Positions 8,345-18,828 of a stretch of DNA of 64,000 bases are shown here, piece by piece. The position numbers were made by a program, and so were the translations under genes. Source of the stretch: Mesorhizobium sp. WSM3860 (GTDB lineage: Bacteria > Pseudomonadota > Alphaproteobacteria > Rhizobiales > Rhizobiaceae); assembly GCF_002294995.1 (NCBI RefSeq), contig NZ_NSGF01000001.1, positions 496,001 to 560,000 on the forward strand, in the 5' to 3' direction. Position 1 is the stretch's first letter; every line of letters starts with the position of its first letter. The notes beneath the pieces were generated by a model. The model was not told the origin of the DNA, ran no database searches, and saw nothing but the letters and a program-made list of their open reading frames with translations.

Positions 8345-9064
8345 TCAGGTCCGCGCCGCTCGGTCGGGCGCCATGCCGTAATCCTCGCTGCGTTCCACGG
8401 CGCGGTAGAAATCGGCGAGCTGCTTGCCGCGCTCCGGCTTGTAGATACGCCCGGCAATCACCACCGAGGCGATGCGGTCGATGCGGAAGGCGCGAAAATC
8501 GTCGCGCATCTCGCACCAGGCGACCAGGGTCCAGACCTTGCCCCAGAACCACAGGCCCAGCGGCCGGATGTCGCGCGCCGTGCCGCGCCCGGCTTCGTCC
8601 GAGTAATCGATGGTGAGCACCTGGCGCTTCTCGATGGCGCGCTCAATGAGGTCGATCGCCTCGCGCGCGGCGTCGCTCACCACCCACATCGGCGTGTGAA
8701 TCTCGGTGCGGGCGATGCGGTCCTTTTCCGTGTCGGGCAGCACGGCGCCGATCTTGACCAGCGCCTCGTCGGCGGCCCTTGCCATCGCCGCGCCGCCGAA
8801 GGCGCGCACCATGCGGGCGCCGGCAACCAGCGCCACGATCTCGTCACGCGTGAACATCAGCGGCGGAAGGTCGAAACCCTCCCTCATCATGTAGCCGACA
8901 CCCGCCTCGCCGTCGATCGGCACGCCGGTCGACTGCAAGTCGGCTATATCGCGGTAGATGGTCCGCTCGGACACCTCGAGCCACGTGCCGAGCTTCTGCG
9001 CGGTGACCAGTCTGCCTCCGCGCAGATGCTGCACGATCTGGAAAAGTCTGTCGGCGCGGCGCAT
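8345..9064 (-). CDS. YafY-type HTH/WYL-domain transcriptional regulator
   Basis: The 239-residue protein has an N-terminal DeoR-like winged helix (MRRADRLFQIVQHLRGG, then LEVSERTIYRDIADLQSTGV) and a C-terminal WYL domain (about residues 135-215, with VLTIDYSDEAG and RPLGLWFWGKVWTLVAWCE). Length and layout are those of YafY regulators, which sense small ligands through the WYL domain. A dyad at 9150-9175 lies 86 bases upstream, and a related dyad fronts the next gene upstream on the same strand, suggesting a two-site regulon. Confidence 0.94.
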   Translation of the reverse strand: MRRADRLFQIVQHLRGGRLVTAQKLGTWLEVSERTIYRDIADLQSTGVPIDGEAGVGYMMREGFDLPPLMFTRDEIVALVAGARMVRAFGGAAMARAADEALVKIGAVLPDTEKDRIARTEIHTPMWVVSDAAREAIDLIERAIEKRQVLTIDYSDEAGRGTARDIRPLGLWFWGKVWTLVAWCEMRDDFRAFRIDRIASVVIAGRIYKPERGKQLADFYRAVERSEDYGMAPDRAART

Positions 9065-9149
9065 CGTTTGACCCCTTGGCTTCGGCTCTACGCATGCCGC
9101 GGTCCCAAAACCGGTTCCCGCAGGTTCGAGGCTGCTTCAATAACGCAGC

Positions 9150-9175
9150 CCTCCTGACAACATACTGTCAGGAGG
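9150..9175. promoter_or_regulatory. Dyad A: probable operator of the WYL regulator
   Basis: CCTCCTGACA, six bases, TGTCAGGAGG: ten-base perfect arms. The architecture matches dyad B at 9490-9519 (core CTGCTGACA, six bases, TGTCAGCAG). It lies upstream of the WYL regulator gene. Confidence 0.6.
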
Positions 9176-9286
9176 CTGCGGCCACTCCACCACGGGACAA
9201 CGGCGTCTTTCCTGAAACCCAGCGTTTCAACCGATATTACATCTGGGCGAGGCACGGCCGCTATCAAAGTCATGCGCCGAAAAATT

Positions 9287-9451
9287 TCAGTTCTCACGCA
9301 CGCGGCCGTTATAAAGGTCGGGCCAACCGATGTCCTTGCGAATGTCCGCCGGCAAAGTGTTCAGGAAACGCTGGGTCCGGATCTCGTTCCGCACGGTGCG
9401 GATCTTGCCGACATAGTGCTGCACGCTACGCAGGATGGTAAAACCGTTCAT
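9287..9451 (-). CDS. Small DUF1127-like protein
   Basis: This 54-residue protein reads MNGFTILRSVQHYVGKIRTV and ends LNTLPADIRKDIGWPDLYN followed by a short basic tail. The LPADIRKDIGWP segment is the DUF1127-like helix with the usual Gly-Trp-Pro ending. GAGGAG lies eight bases before the start. Dyad B lies 39 bases upstream, and the WYL regulator gene follows downstream on the same strand, so the pair is probably co-regulated. The function is unknown. Confidence 0.85.
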   Translation of the reverse strand: MNGFTILRSVQHYVGKIRTVRNEIRTQRFLNTLPADIRKDIGWPDLYNGRVREN

Positions 9452-9489
9452 GACCGAGCTCCTCTTTTTGACGAGAGGAGTATCTCACA

Positions 9490-9519
9490 CCCCTGCTGAC
9501 AGCAGTCTGTCAGCAGGGG
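9490..9519. promoter_or_regulatory. Dyad B: probable operator in front of the DUF1127-like gene
   Basis: CCCCTGCTGACAG, four bases, CTGTCAGCAGGGG: thirteen-base perfect arms, 39 bases upstream of the start. It shares the TGACA-N6-TGTCA core with dyad A. Confidence 0.6.
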
Positions 9520-9652
9520 GCAGGTAGCCGGAGCCGCCGCCCGCAAAATCAGCGCGGTCCTATGGCGACCGCCTATTTGTCAGGACCGATGCAGTTGCCG
9601 AACGGGCCAAGAACCGCTTTGACAGCCGCCGAAGATGCTGGTCAAAGGCGGC

Positions 9653-9814
9653 ATGACGAAACTGCTCGCCCTTGTCATCATCGGCATCATGCTCATCCAG
9701 ATCATCAAGCCGCTCGGCTGGCCGGGGCTGAAGCGCCGCAGCGATTTCTGGAAGCTGGCGCTGCTTGCGATGGCCGCGATCTCGCTGGCGGCCGTGCTTG
9801 GGCATTGGGCTTGA
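9653..9814 (+). CDS. Small two-span membrane protein
   Basis: The 53-residue protein reads MTKLLALVIIGIMLIQIIKP, then LGWPGLKRRSDFWKLALLAM, then a hydrophobic stretch ending in GHWA. Two membrane helices flank a short basic loop. An in-frame ATG at 9635 would add six residues. I recall similar short proteins in rhizobial genomes but know no function. A truncated palindromic repeat begins just after the stop. Confidence 0.6.
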   Translation: MTKLLALVIIGIMLIQIIKPLGWPGLKRRSDFWKLALLAMAAISLAAVLGHWA

Positions 9815-9819
9815 GCACG

Positions 9820-9872
9820 TCGATATCAGGTGAGAACGGCCTGCGAAAGGCGGCGCTTCCGGCGAACGAAGC
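9820..9872. repeat. Truncated copy of the palindromic repeat (left half)
   Basis: The segment shows CGATATCAGGTGAGAACGGC, CTGCGAAA and CGCTTCCGG in the same order as the left arms of the copies at 6884-7028 and 62975-63111. The right arm is missing; the DUF899 gene ends at 9876. Confidence 0.55.
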
Positions 9873-9875
9873 CGG

Positions 9876-10622
9876 TCACTCGCAGCAGTCCGGCCGGACC
9901 CTGCCTTTGACCTGGTATTCGTCGTGGAGCCGCACCCAGTCCATCAGGCCGTGATAGGGGCCGGTCTCGTTGCGGCCCTTCGGCGTCATGTCTAGGTAGT
10001 GGTACGCGCCGATCAGCGCGTCGCCGCCACGGGCTCGCGACATGAAGGTGAGGAAGATGTCGCCGGTTTCGTCGCGGTAGAAGACGCTGGTGCCCGGCAG
10101 GTCCTTCGATTGGAGCGGACGTTTCTCGAAATTGTAGATGGTGTCGCCCGCCGCTATCTGCCTGTCGGCGAAGGAGACCTGCATGTCGAAATTGAAATCG
10201 GACGCGTAGGACGACACCCAGTCGAACTTCCAGCCCATGCGCTGCTTGTAAGGCAAAACCTCGGCCAGCGGCGCCCGCGAGATGACGACAAGTGACACGT
10301 CATGGTGCTTGAGATGCTGGTCGGCGCCGTCGATGTGGTCGGCCAGGAACGAACAGCCTTCGCAGCGATGGGCGGAGCCCGGGGTCATCATGAAATGGTA
10401 GACGATCAGCTGGCTCTTGCCGGCGAACAGTTCGGCGAGGCGCTTCGGCCCCTGCTCGCTTTCGAACACATAGTCCTTGCGCAGCTTGAGCCAGGGCAGT
10501 TGCCGCCGCTCGGCGGCGATGCGATCGCGAAAACGCGTCAGCTCCTTCTCGCGCTCGAGGTGCCTTCTGTGCGCCTCGAACCAGTCGTCCCGCGACACCA
10601 CGGCATTGCGCTGCATGGCCAT
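9876..10622 (-). CDS. DUF899 family (thioredoxin-like) protein
   Basis: The 248-residue protein matches DUF899: VVSRDDWFEAHRRHLEREKE near the start, LPWLKLRKDYVFES, then a thioredoxin-fold part with YHFMMTPGSAHRCEGCSFLA (a CxxC-like pair) and DFNFDMQVSF, and GAYHYLDMTPKGRNE near the end. The family is common in rhizobia and resembles thioredoxin-like oxidoreductases, but activity is unproven. Two ATGs (10622 and 10616) both have purine-rich upstream sequence, so the start is uncertain by two codons. Confidence 0.88.
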   Translation of the reverse strand: MAMQRNAVVSRDDWFEAHRRHLEREKELTRFRDRIAAERRQLPWLKLRKDYVFESEQGPKRLAELFAGKSQLIVYHFMMTPGSAHRCEGCSFLADHIDGADQHLKHHDVSLVVISRAPLAEVLPYKQRMGWKFDWVSSYASDFNFDMQVSFADRQIAAGDTIYNFEKRPLQSKDLPGTSVFYRDETGDIFLTFMSRARGGDALIGAYHYLDMTPKGRNETGPYHGLMDWVRLHDEYQVKGRVRPDCCE

Positions 10623-10719
10623 CTCCTGTCCTCTCCTGCCAAGGACGTTCGACATCGGCGCGACCCGACATCGCAGGCGCAGATTCGTTGGATCAGGCAG
10701 GAGTGCGGCCGGCAAAAAC

Positions 10720-10745
10720 AAAACCCGGACCAAGGCCCGGGTTTT
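10720..10745 (-). terminator. Rho-independent terminator of fba
   Basis: AAAACCCGG and CCGGGTTTT form the stem; read on the minus strand it ends in GTTTTTG. It lies about 105 bases after the aldolase stop codon. Confidence 0.85.
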
Positions 10746-10850
10746 CGGCGGTTTTGGGAAAGCTCAAAGCGCCTCGATGCGCTTCAAGCCGTTGTTGATG
10801 CATGTCGTTGCCCCAGAACCGCTGCACACTTCTGGGAACATGCATTAGTA

Positions 10851-11876
10851 TCAGGCGGCTTTTTCCAGCGCCGGTTGCCATTGTCCGAGCGCCGCCAGAT
10901 GGTTCATATGGGCACGGTGGATGAAAGCGGCCTGGCCGGCGGCGACGTTCGACGCCTTGCCGCCCCAGGCCTTCTGCGCGGCCGCCTGCAGGGCGCGGCC
11001 GTAGGAGAAGGAGAGCTTCCACGGATGCGGGCCGATGACGTTGATGGCATTAAGGTTGGCCGTCGCTTCCTCGTCGTCCTGGCCACCCGACAGGAAGGCA
11101 ATGCCGGGCACCGCCACGGGCACGGTTTCGCGAAACAGCTTGATCGTCTTCTCGGCGACCGCTTCGGGACTGTCCTTCTTGCCCGATTTCTTGCCGGAGA
11201 TGACCATGTTCGGCTTGAGGATGGTGCCTTCGAGCACCACCCGCGCGGCATAAAGCTCGCCATAGAGCTTCAGCAGGGTCGCCTTGCTCACCTCGTAGCA
11301 GGTGTCGATCGAGTGGGCGCCGTCCATCAGCACCTCCGGCTCGACGATCGGCACGATGCCCGCCTCCTGACAGAGCGCGGCGTAGCGTGCCAGCGCGTGC
11401 GCGTTGGAGGCGATCGAGGTGGCCGAAGGCACGCCCTTGGCGGTATCGATGTCGATCACCGCGCGCCATTTGGCGAAACGGGCGCCGAGCTTATGGTAGT
11501 CCGCCAGCCGCTCGCGCAGGCCATCGAGACCCTCGGTGATGGTATCGCCGGGAAAGCCGGCGAGAGGCTTGGCGCCGACATCGACCTTGATGCCCGGAAT
11601 GGCGCCGGAGGCCTTGATGATGTCGACCAGCGGCGTGCCGTCGGCAGCCTTCTGACGAATGGTCTCGTCATAGAGGATGACGCCGGAAATATACTTGGTC
11701 ATCGCCTCCTTGGCGCGGAACATCATCTCGCGATAGTCGCGCCGATTGTCGGCGGTCGATTCGACGCCGATGACGTCGAAGCGCTTCTTGATGGTGCCGG
11801 AGCTCTCATCGGCGGCCAAAAGGCCCTTGCCATCGGCCACGATCGCGGCGGCAATGTCTTCGAGACGTTCGCTCAT
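10851..11876 (-). CDS. fba: Fructose-bisphosphate aldolase, class I
   Basis: The 341-residue protein is a class I aldolase: GKGLLAADESSGTIKKRF near the N-terminus, the Schiff-base lysine in EGTILKPNMV near residue 220, and AFLSGGQDDEEATANLNAIN. It interconverts fructose 1,6-bisphosphate with dihydroxyacetone phosphate and glyceraldehyde 3-phosphate in the cytoplasm. The absence of zinc-binding class II motifs is clear. GGAGAGCAC precedes the start. It is the last gene of the minus-strand central-carbon cluster and has its own terminator. Confidence 0.97.
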   Translation of the reverse strand: MSERLEDIAAAIVADGKGLLAADESSGTIKKRFDVIGVESTADNRRDYREMMFRAKEAMTKYISGVILYDETIRQKAADGTPLVDIIKASGAIPGIKVDVGAKPLAGFPGDTITEGLDGLRERLADYHKLGARFAKWRAVIDIDTAKGVPSATSIASNAHALARYAALCQEAGIVPIVEPEVLMDGAHSIDTCYEVSKATLLKLYGELYAARVVLEGTILKPNMVISGKKSGKKDSPEAVAEKTIKLFRETVPVAVPGIAFLSGGQDDEEATANLNAINVIGPHPWKLSFSYGRALQAAAQKAWGGKASNVAAGQAAFIHRAHMNHLAALGQWQPALEKAA

Positions 11877-12000
11877 GGTGCTCTCCTAAGATGGGTTTAC
11901 TCCGCGCTAGCAGAACACTACCGCCAAAGGAATGAGGCCGAAAAGCTCGAATCGATTGAAAGTCTCGATAGCTGCGTCCGCTCCGTGAGTCTTGAAGGAC

Positions 12001-13197
12001 TCAGCGCTTCAGCACCTCGACGCCCGGCAGCGGCTTGCCTTCCATCCATTCCAGGAAGGCGCCGCCGGCGGTCGAGACATAGGTGAAATCGTCGGCGACA
12101 CCGGCATGGTTGAGCGCGGCCACCGTGTCGCCGCCGCCGGCGACCGAAACCAGCTTGCCCTCTTTTGTGCGGGCCGCGGCGTGCTTTGCCGCCGCCATCG
12201 TGGCCCGGTCGAAGGGCTCGATCTCGAAAGCACCGAGCGGGCCGTTCCAGACCAGCGTGGCAGCACGGTCGATCCAGTCGGTGACGCTCTTCACCGTTTT
12301 CTCGCCGACATCGAGGATCATGCCGTCTGCGGGCACGTCGGAGATGGCGACGGTTTGGCTCGCAGCACCCGGCTTGAATTCCTTCGCCACGACGCCGTCG
12401 GCGGGCAGGATGATGGCGCAGCCGGCTTCGGCCGCTTCGATCATGATCTGCTTGGCGGTGGAGGCCAGGTCATGCTCGCAGAGCGATTTGCCGACATCGG
12501 TGCCGCGCGCGGCGAGGAAGGTGTTGGCCATACCGCCGCCGATGACCAGCGCGTCGACCTTCTTCACCAGGTTCATCAAAAGATCGATCTTGGTCGACAC
12601 CTTGGCGCCGCCGACGATGGCCACGACCGGCCGCACCGGGTTGCCGAGACCTTGTTCCAGCGCGTCGAGCTCGGCCTGCATGGTCCGGCCGGCATAGGCC
12701 GGCAGGCGGTGCGCCAGGCCTTCGGTCGACGCATGCGCGCGGTGCGCGGCGGAAAAGGCATCGTTGACATAGATGTCGCCATTAGCGGCAAGCTTGTCGA
12801 TGAAGGCCTGATCGTTCTTCTCCTCGGCCTTGTGGAAGCGCGTGTTTTCCAAAAGCAGGACGTCGCCATCCTTCATGGCGGCAACTGCGTCGGCGGCCTT
12901 GTCGCCGATGCAGTCGGAGGCGAAGCCGACCGGGCGGCCGAGCACTTCCGCCGTCGCCCGGGCGATCGGCTCCAGCGAGAATTCGGCCGACGGGCCGTCC
13001 TTCGGACGACCGAAATGCGCGAGCAGGATCACCTTGGCGCCCTTGCCGGAGAGCTCGGAAATGGTCGGCGCGATGCGCTCGATGCGCGTGGCGTCTGTCA
13101 CCTTGCCCTCGGCGACGGGAACGTTGAGGTCGACGCGCACCAGGACGCGCTTGCCGCTGACGGCGCCGATATCGTCGAGTGTCTTGAAGCCGGCCAT
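12001..13197 (-). CDS. pgk: Phosphoglycerate kinase
   Basis: The 398-residue protein has the standard two-domain [58 protein letters not shown] and the C-terminal nucleotide loop GGGDTVAAL. It makes ATP from 1,3-bisphosphoglycerate. The start ATG 13197 follows AAAGGAA; upstream in-frame codons are unlike PGK. It lies between a K+/H+ antiporter gene and fba on the same strand. Confidence 0.98.
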   Translation of the reverse strand: MAGFKTLDDIGAVSGKRVLVRVDLNVPVAEGKVTDATRIERIAPTISELSGKGAKVILLAHFGRPKDGPSAEFSLEPIARATAEVLGRPVGFASDCIGDKAADAVAAMKDGDVLLLENTRFHKAEEKNDQAFIDKLAANGDIYVNDAFSAAHRAHASTEGLAHRLPAYAGRTMQAELDALEQGLGNPVRPVVAIVGGAKVSTKIDLLMNLVKKVDALVIGGGMANTFLAARGTDVGKSLCEHDLASTAKQIMIEAAEAGCAIILPADGVVAKEFKPGAASQTVAISDVPADGMILDVGEKTVKSVTDWIDRAATLVWNGPLGAFEIEPFDRATMAAAKHAAARTKEGKLVSVAGGGDTVAALNHAGVADDFTYVSTAGGAFLEWMEGKPLPGVEVLKR

Positions 13198-13300
13198 GGT
13201 CGTTCCTTTCCGCCAAAAACGCGGCGACCTTACCCGGCATCGGGGACTATGCAAGGGCTGCGTTACGGCGCGCGCGCAAAAATGATGTCGTTGTGTGACG

Positions 13301-15190
13301 TCAGCTCTCGCTGGCTGATTTTGGTGCTACGGGTTCGGACGTCGCCCTTTCGTCCGGTTGGCTTTCGGCGGTCTGGCTTGGCGCCGGTTTGCGCCAGCTG
13401 CGGATGAAGGCGGCGACGCGGTCGGCGATCTCGCCGGCGCTCAGGAAAACCGGCACGCGCGCCACCGGCGCGGTCGGCTCGAAGGACAGGCCAAGCCCGG
13501 TGATCCGGCCCTTCTCGTCGACATCGCGCACGATCAGCTCGATCGGGCCGATCATCACGCGGTCGGCATATTCGGCTTGGCCGCCGAGCCGCTCCGTGAC
13601 CAGTGCCGCGACGGTGAGCTTCTGCTCGGCCTCGGTGAGGCCGGGCCCATAGGCGGCTTCGAGCTCGGCGGCGGAGCGGGCCGGATCGACGGCGAAGGCG
13701 CCAAAGAAGTCGGCATCCTCGGGGTCGACCACGGCGCGGCTGGCGAAGAGCTTGTCGAGGAGGCGCGGATAGCGGTCCGGCACGAAGATATAGACCTGAT
13801 CGCCGGCGGCGAGCCGGCCCATGTCCTGGAAGCGCATCGAGCGGCCATCGCGCAGCACCAGCGAAGGCCTCGCCCAGCGCGGGATGCGCTCGCCGCGCGC
13901 CACCGGACTTCCGGGCGCGACGCGATAGGCGAGCAGCTCGTGATGGGCCGAACCCGGCAGCTCGAGCTCGACCTTGTCGAGCGGTCCAAGCCGTGCCGGC
14001 ACGATGAGGCCGAGGCGGCGCGCCAGCGGACCGACCGTCCAACCCTGCACCACCAGCGAGACCAGCACGATGATGAAGGCGACATTGAAGATGAGGCGAC
14101 CGTTGGCGAGGCCGCCGAGCAGTGGCGTGATGGCAAGCAGGATCGAAACGGCGCCGCGCAACCCGACCCAGGAAACGAAGGCGACCTCCGGACGCGGCAG
14201 GCGGAACGGCATCAGGCAGAGCCAGACGGCCAAGGGCCGCGCCACGAAGATCAGGAACAGGCCGAGCAGGATCGCCGGCACCAGGATCGCAGGGAACTGC
14301 GAGGGCGTTGCAAACAGGCCGAGGATCAAAAACATGATGATCTGCGCCAGCCACGACATGCCGTCCTGGAAGCGCTTCAGGATGGTGACAGCGCGGATGT
14401 CGGAATTGCCGGCGACGAGGCCCGCGAGATAGACCGCAAGGAAGCCCGAGCCGCCGATGGCGCCGGCTGCGGCGAACACCATCAGCGAGAGTGTCAGCAC
14501 GAAGATCGGCAGCAGGCCATGGTCGAGGTTCAGTCGCTCGACGAGGCGCACGATTGCCAAGCCGCCGAGCACGCCGATGATGGCGCCAAGTCCCATGTTG
14601 ATGAAGAAGCCGATCACCAAACTGGTGGCGAGAACGTTCGCCTCCGGGTTGGCATGCGCGGCGATGATCTCGACCAAAGTGATGGTGAGAAAGATGGCGA
14701 TCGGATCATTGGTGCCGGATTCAACCTCGAGCGTCGAACGGACGCGCTCGCGCAAATGGATCTCGCCGGCGCGCAGCAGGAAGAACACCGCGGCTGCGTC
14801 GGTCGAGGCGACGGCGGCGCCGAGCAGCGAGGATTCCAACCAACTGAGATTGAGGAGGTAGTAGGCGGCGACGCCGAAAATGCCGGTGGTCAGGAGCACG
14901 CCGATCGTGGCCAGCGACAGCGCCGGCCCGGCCGCCTGGCGCAAGGCGTTGAGCGGCGTGCCGAAACCGGAATCGAACAGGATAATGGCCAAAGCCAGCG
15001 AGCCGGCGAAATAAGCCAGCCGCGCATTGTCGAATTCGATGCCAAGGCCGTCGACGCCGGTGGCAAGGCCAATGCAGAGGAAGAGGAGCAGCAGGGGCGC
15101 GCCGAAGCGGAAGGCGATCAGGCTCGAAAAGGCGGCGGCGACAACAAGCGCTGTGCCGACCAGCGTCACGAGATAGATCGCATGCTCCAT
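13301..15190 (-). CDS. K+/H+ antiporter, CPA1/NhaP2 (CvrA) type
   Basis: The 629-residue protein has twelve or more membrane segments over residues 1-400, with the ion-exchange signatures [30 protein letters not shown] and [14 protein letters not shown]. The cytoplasmic tail holds a TrkA-C/RCK-like segment (about 410-490) and a CorC/HlyC-like transporter-associated region (about 500-590), the NhaP2/YcgO arrangement that exchanges cytoplasmic K+ for protons. Start 15190 is chosen for GAGGGG upstream and immediate entry into the first helix. It interrupts an otherwise glycolytic gene order between gap and pgk. Confidence 0.93.
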   Translation of the reverse strand: MEHAIYLVTLVGTALVVAAAFSSLIAFRFGAPLLLLFLCIGLATGVDGLGIEFDNARLAYFAGSLALAIILFDSGFGTPLNALRQAAGPALSLATIGVLLTTGIFGVAAYYLLNLSWLESSLLGAAVASTDAAAVFFLLRAGEIHLRERVRSTLEVESGTNDPIAIFLTITLVEIIAAHANPEANVLATSLVIGFFINMGLGAIIGVLGGLAIVRLVERLNLDHGLLPIFVLTLSLMVFAAAGAIGGSGFLAVYLAGLVAGNSDIRAVTILKRFQDGMSWLAQIIMFLILGLFATPSQFPAILVPAILLGLFLIFVARPLAVWLCLMPFRLPRPEVAFVSWVGLRGAVSILLAITPLLGGLANGRLIFNVAFIIVLVSLVVQGWTVGPLARRLGLIVPARLGPLDKVELELPGSAHHELLAYRVAPGSPVARGERIPRWARPSLVLRDGRSMRFQDMGRLAAGDQVYIFVPDRYPRLLDKLFASRAVVDPEDADFFGAFAVDPARSAAELEAAYGPGLTEAEQKLTVAALVTERLGGQAEYADRVMIGPIELIVRDVDEKGRITGLGLSFEPTAPVARVPVFLSAGEIADRVAAFIRSWRKPAPSQTAESQPDERATSEPVAPKSASES

Positions 15191-15306
15191 CCGGAATTGC
15201 CCCTCAAATCCGCGTCCCTCCCGCTTTACGGCAGAGTGGGGCGAAGACATGACCAGTGCAAGGCGGCGGCGTGGCTTTTTTGCCCCATGCCGCTGCGTCG
15301 AACGAA

Positions 15307-15332
15307 AAACGCCCGGCCGAAGCCGGGCGTTT
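15307..15332 (-). terminator. Terminator after gap
   Basis: AAACGCCCGGC and GCCGGGCGTTT (eleven-base perfect arms, four-base loop) lie 27 bases after the gap stop. It should separate gap from the downstream antiporter gene. Confidence 0.85.
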
Positions 15333-15358
15333 CACACGATCAAAAAGGAAGCCTGAGG

Positions 15359-16369
15359 TCAGGCGATGGTCTTGCCGAACGCGACAGCCGTGTCGCCCAT
15401 GCGGTTCGAGAAGCCCCATTCGTTGTCGTACCAGGAGAGCACCGAGACGAAGTTGCCGTCCATGACCTTGGTCTGGTCGAGCGCCGCGATCGAGGAGTGC
15501 GGGTCGTGGTTGAAATCGATCGAGACGTTCGGGTGATGAGTGACCGAGAGCACGCCCTTCAGCTTGCCCTTGGAGGCTGCGATCAGCGCTTCGTTGATCT
15601 CCTGCGCGGTGGTAGAGCGCTTGGCGATGAACTTGAAGTCGACGACCGAAACGTTCGGGGTCGGCACGCGGATGGAGATGCCGTCGAGCTTGCCCTTGAG
15701 GTCGGGCAGCACCAGGCCGATCGCCTTGGCGGCACCCGTCGAGGTCGGGATCTGAGACAGCGCCGCCGCGCGGGCCCGGTAAAGGTCCTTGTGCATGGTG
15801 TCCAGCGTCGGCTGATCGCCGGTGTAGGAGTGGATCGTCGTCATCATGCCCTTCTCGATGCCGACGGTCTCGTGCAGCACGGCGGCAAGCGGCGCCAGGC
15901 AATTGGTGGTGCAGGACGCGTTGGAGATGACGACGTGGTCCTTCGTCAGCTTGTCGTGGTTGATGCCGTAGACGACCGTAAGATCTGCGCCTTCGGCCGG
16001 GGCCGAGACGATGACGCGCTTGGCGCCGGCAGTCAGATGCGCGGCCGCCTTGTCACGCGCGGTGAAGATGCCGGTGCATTCGAGCGCGATGTCGATGCCG
16101 AGCTCCTTCCAGGGCAGCTGGGTCGGATCCTTGATGGCGGTGACCTTGAACTTCTCCTTGCCGACGGAGATCTGGTCGCCGTCGACCGTCACCTCATGCG
16201 GGAAGCGGCCATGCACGCTGTCGTAGCGGAGCAGGTGCGCGTTGGTCTCGACCGGGCCGAGGTCGTTGACCGCGACGACATCGATGTCCTTGCGGCCGGA
16301 TTCATGGATGGCGCGCAGGATGTTGCGGCCGATGCGGCCGAATCCGTTGATGGCAACTCTGACGGTCAT
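15359..16369 (-). CDS. gap: Glyceraldehyde-3-phosphate dehydrogenase, type I
   Basis: The 336-residue enzyme shows [16 protein letters not shown] for NAD binding, the catalytic cysteine in [13 protein letters not shown], and the C-terminal [12 protein letters not shown] motif. It oxidises glyceraldehyde 3-phosphate to 1,3-bisphosphoglycerate. Start 16369 follows AAGGAGAG. Tkt lies upstream on the same strand with a 207-base gap, and a terminator follows. Confidence 0.98.
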   Translation of the reverse strand: MTVRVAINGFGRIGRNILRAIHESGRKDIDVVAVNDLGPVETNAHLLRYDSVHGRFPHEVTVDGDQISVGKEKFKVTAIKDPTQLPWKELGIDIALECTGIFTARDKAAAHLTAGAKRVIVSAPAEGADLTVVYGINHDKLTKDHVVISNASCTTNCLAPLAAVLHETVGIEKGMMTTIHSYTGDQPTLDTMHKDLYRARAAALSQIPTSTGAAKAIGLVLPDLKGKLDGISIRVPTPNVSVVDFKFIAKRSTTAQEINEALIAASKGKLKGVLSVTHHPNVSIDFNHDPHSSIAALDQTKVMDGNFVSVLSWYDNEWGFSNRMGDTAVAFGKTIA

Positions 16370-16576
16370 GTTTCTCTCCTTGGGGCTGGAAAGCGGATGG
16401 GTCCGCTGCTTCATAGCGGCGGGCGTGCAAAGAATCCAGCCGCAGAAGCCGGAATTTAAATCGATTAGGTTGGTCCAGTCCTGCGACGTCCTTGAGGGGC
16501 TTCGCCGGACCGGGGCCTTGCTGTTTTCTACACGCCGCTCGAACCCGCTGCGCGCTTTTGAGCGACATGCAATGCC

Positions 16577-18568
16577 TCACTTGCCGTGCAGGCGGGCCTC
16601 CACGGCCTTCGCCGCGGCTTCGGCGGTGATGCCGAAATGCGGATAAAGCTGCTCGATCGAGCCGGAGGCGCCAAAGCCCGTCATGCCGACGAAGATGCCG
16701 TCGGTGCCGATCAGGTGGTCCCAGCCCTGGCGGATGCCGGCCTCGATGGCGACCTTCACCTTGGCGTTGCCGATAATCTTGCTGCGATAGTCCTCGCTCT
16801 GCTGGTCGAACAGCTCGAAGCAGGGCACCGACACGACGCGGGTCGGATGGCCGTGTTTTTCGAGCAGCTCGCGGGCGCCGAGGGCAACCTCGACCTCCGA
16901 GCCCGTGGCGAAGATCGTCACGGCCGCCTCGCCGTTTGCCGCGGCAAGCTCATAGGCGCCGGAGGCGCTGAGGTTCTTCTCGCTGTGTTCGTTGCGCACG
17001 GTCGGCAGGTTCTGGCGGGTCAGCGCGAGCGTCGAAGGCGTCTTTTCGGACTGCAGTGCCAGCTGCCAGCATTCCGCCGTCTCCACCGCGTCGGCCGGGC
17101 GGAAGACGTTGTGGTTCGGAATGGCGCGAAGTGCGGCCAGATGCTCGACCGGCTGGTGGGTCGGGCCGTCCTCGCCGAGGCCGATCGAGTCATGGGTCAT
17201 GACGAAGATCGAGCGGATGCCCATCAGCGAGGCAAGGCGCATCGAGGGGCGGGCATAGTCGGAGAAACACAGGAACGTGCCGCCATAGGCGATCAGGCCG
17301 CCATGCAGCGTCAACCCGTTGATGGCCGCCGCCATGCCGTGCTCGCGAATGCCGTAATGAACATAGCGCTGGCCGTAGTCGTCCGGAGTGATGTTCTTGG
17401 TCTGGCTGGTCTTGGTGTTGTTGGAGCCGGTGAGGTCGGCCGAGCCGCCGATGGTTTCGGGAACCGCGCCGTTGATCACTTCCAGCGCCATTTCCGAGGA
17501 CTTGCGGGTGGCGACCTTCGGCTTGTCGGCCGAGAGCTTCTTCTTGTACTCGGTGATGACGGCGTCGAAATTGCCCGGCAGCTTGCCGGCGAGGCGGCGC
17601 TCGAATTCGCCCTTCAGCTTGGCGTCGGCCTTGGCAACGCGGCCTTCCCAATCGGCGCGCGCCTTGGCGCCGGCGGTGCCGACGCCGCGCCAGGCGTCGA
17701 GGATGTCGGCCGGAATCTCGAAGGGCGGCGATTCCCAGTTGAAGAATTTGCGGGCGCCGGCGATTTCCTCGGCGCCGAGCGGCGAGCCATGCGCCTTGTT
17801 GGTGCCGGCCTTGGTCGGGGCGCCGAAGCCGATGGTCGTCTTGCAGGCGATCATCGTCGGCTTGTCGGAATGGCGGGCGGCTTCGATGGCATAGGCGATG
17901 GCTTCCGGATCGGTGCCGTCGATGTGGCTGGCGTTCCAGCCGCTGGCCTGGAAGCGGGCGACCTGGTCGGTGTTGTCGGCGAGCGAGACCGGGCCGTCGA
18001 TCGAGATGTTGTTGTTGTCCCAGAAGACGATCAGCTTGTTGAGCTTGAGATGGCCGGCGAGGGCTATCGCTTCCTGGGAGACGCCTTCCATCAAGCAGCC
18101 GTCGCCGGCCAGCACATAGGTGTAGTGGTTGACCAGGTCGTTGCCGAAGGCGGCGTTCATGATGCGCTCGCCGAGCGCGAAGCCTACCGAGTTGGCGAGG
18201 CCCTGGCCGAGCGGACCCGTGGTGGTCTCGATCCCGGCGGCATGGCCGTATTCGGGATGGCCCGCGGTCCTCGATCCGAGTTGCCGGAAATGCTTTATCT
18301 CGTCGATCGTCATGTCCTCGTAGCCGGTGAGGTACAGGAGCGAATAGAGCAGCATCGAGCCGTGGCCGGCCGACAGGATGAAACGGTCGCGGTCGGCCCA
18401 GTGCGGGGCCTTGGCGTCGAATTTCAGGAAGCGGGTGAACAGCACCGTAGCGATGTCGGCGCAGCCCATGGGCAGGCCGGGGTGGCCGGAATTGGCCTTC
18501 TCGACGGCGTCCATGGAAAGAAAACGGATCGCATTGGCCATCCGATCATGGTGTTCACGCGAGGTCAT
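16577..18568 (-). CDS. tkt: Transketolase
   Basis: The 663-residue protein is a full-length transketolase: [20 protein letters not shown], the thiamin-diphosphate motif [23 protein letters not shown], and the pyrimidine-domain segment [17 protein letters not shown]. It transfers two-carbon units in the pentose phosphate pathway. ATG 18568 has GGAGG close upstream; the 61 preceding in-frame residues are not transketolase-like. It heads the minus-strand tkt-gap-antiporter-pgk-fba series. Confidence 0.98.
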   Translation of the reverse strand: MTSREHHDRMANAIRFLSMDAVEKANSGHPGLPMGCADIATVLFTRFLKFDAKAPHWADRDRFILSAGHGSMLLYSLLYLTGYEDMTIDEIKHFRQLGSRTAGHPEYGHAAGIETTTGPLGQGLANSVGFALGERIMNAAFGNDLVNHYTYVLAGDGCLMEGVSQEAIALAGHLKLNKLIVFWDNNNISIDGPVSLADNTDQVARFQASGWNASHIDGTDPEAIAYAIEAARHSDKPTMIACKTTIGFGAPTKAGTNKAHGSPLGAEEIAGARKFFNWESPPFEIPADILDAWRGVGTAGAKARADWEGRVAKADAKLKGEFERRLAGKLPGNFDAVITEYKKKLSADKPKVATRKSSEMALEVINGAVPETIGGSADLTGSNNTKTSQTKNITPDDYGQRYVHYGIREHGMAAAINGLTLHGGLIAYGGTFLCFSDYARPSMRLASLMGIRSIFVMTHDSIGLGEDGPTHQPVEHLAALRAIPNHNVFRPADAVETAECWQLALQSEKTPSTLALTRQNLPTVRNEHSEKNLSASGAYELAAANGEAAVTIFATGSEVEVALGARELLEKHGHPTRVVSVPCFELFDQQSEDYRSKIIGNAKVKVAIEAGIRQGWDHLIGTDGIFVGMTGFGASGSIEQLYPHFGITAEAAAKAVEARLHGK

Positions 18569-18828
18569 GCTTCCTCCGGAATAGGGGTTGGAGCCTTGGG
18601 AGAGCCCGTGGAAAGGGTGCGCGACACATAGCAGGCGCGGCCCTTGAGTCAACAAATCGGTGCTTTTTTGCCGGCCTTGTGAAGGCGCCGGCGACGCTAC
18701 ATTAGCGTTAGCGGGGGACAGTCGCGAGAGCTTTATTGACGCGCGCTTCACCCGGCGCCTAATCTTTCGGAGATAACGCGTTCTGAACGCGAGCGATTCG
18801 GTGACGGGCAGGGCATAGGACGAAGGCC

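Noticed and set aside
10302..12086. Long open frame opposite fba and the DUF899 gene
   Set aside because: It is a GC-driven antisense shadow of two well identified genes and has no ribosome site or recognisable motif.
13358..16459. Open frame of over 1000 codons opposite the antiporter and gap genes
   Set aside because: Composition is His/Arg/Asp-rich as expected for antisense of high-GC genes; the other strand encodes clear proteins.
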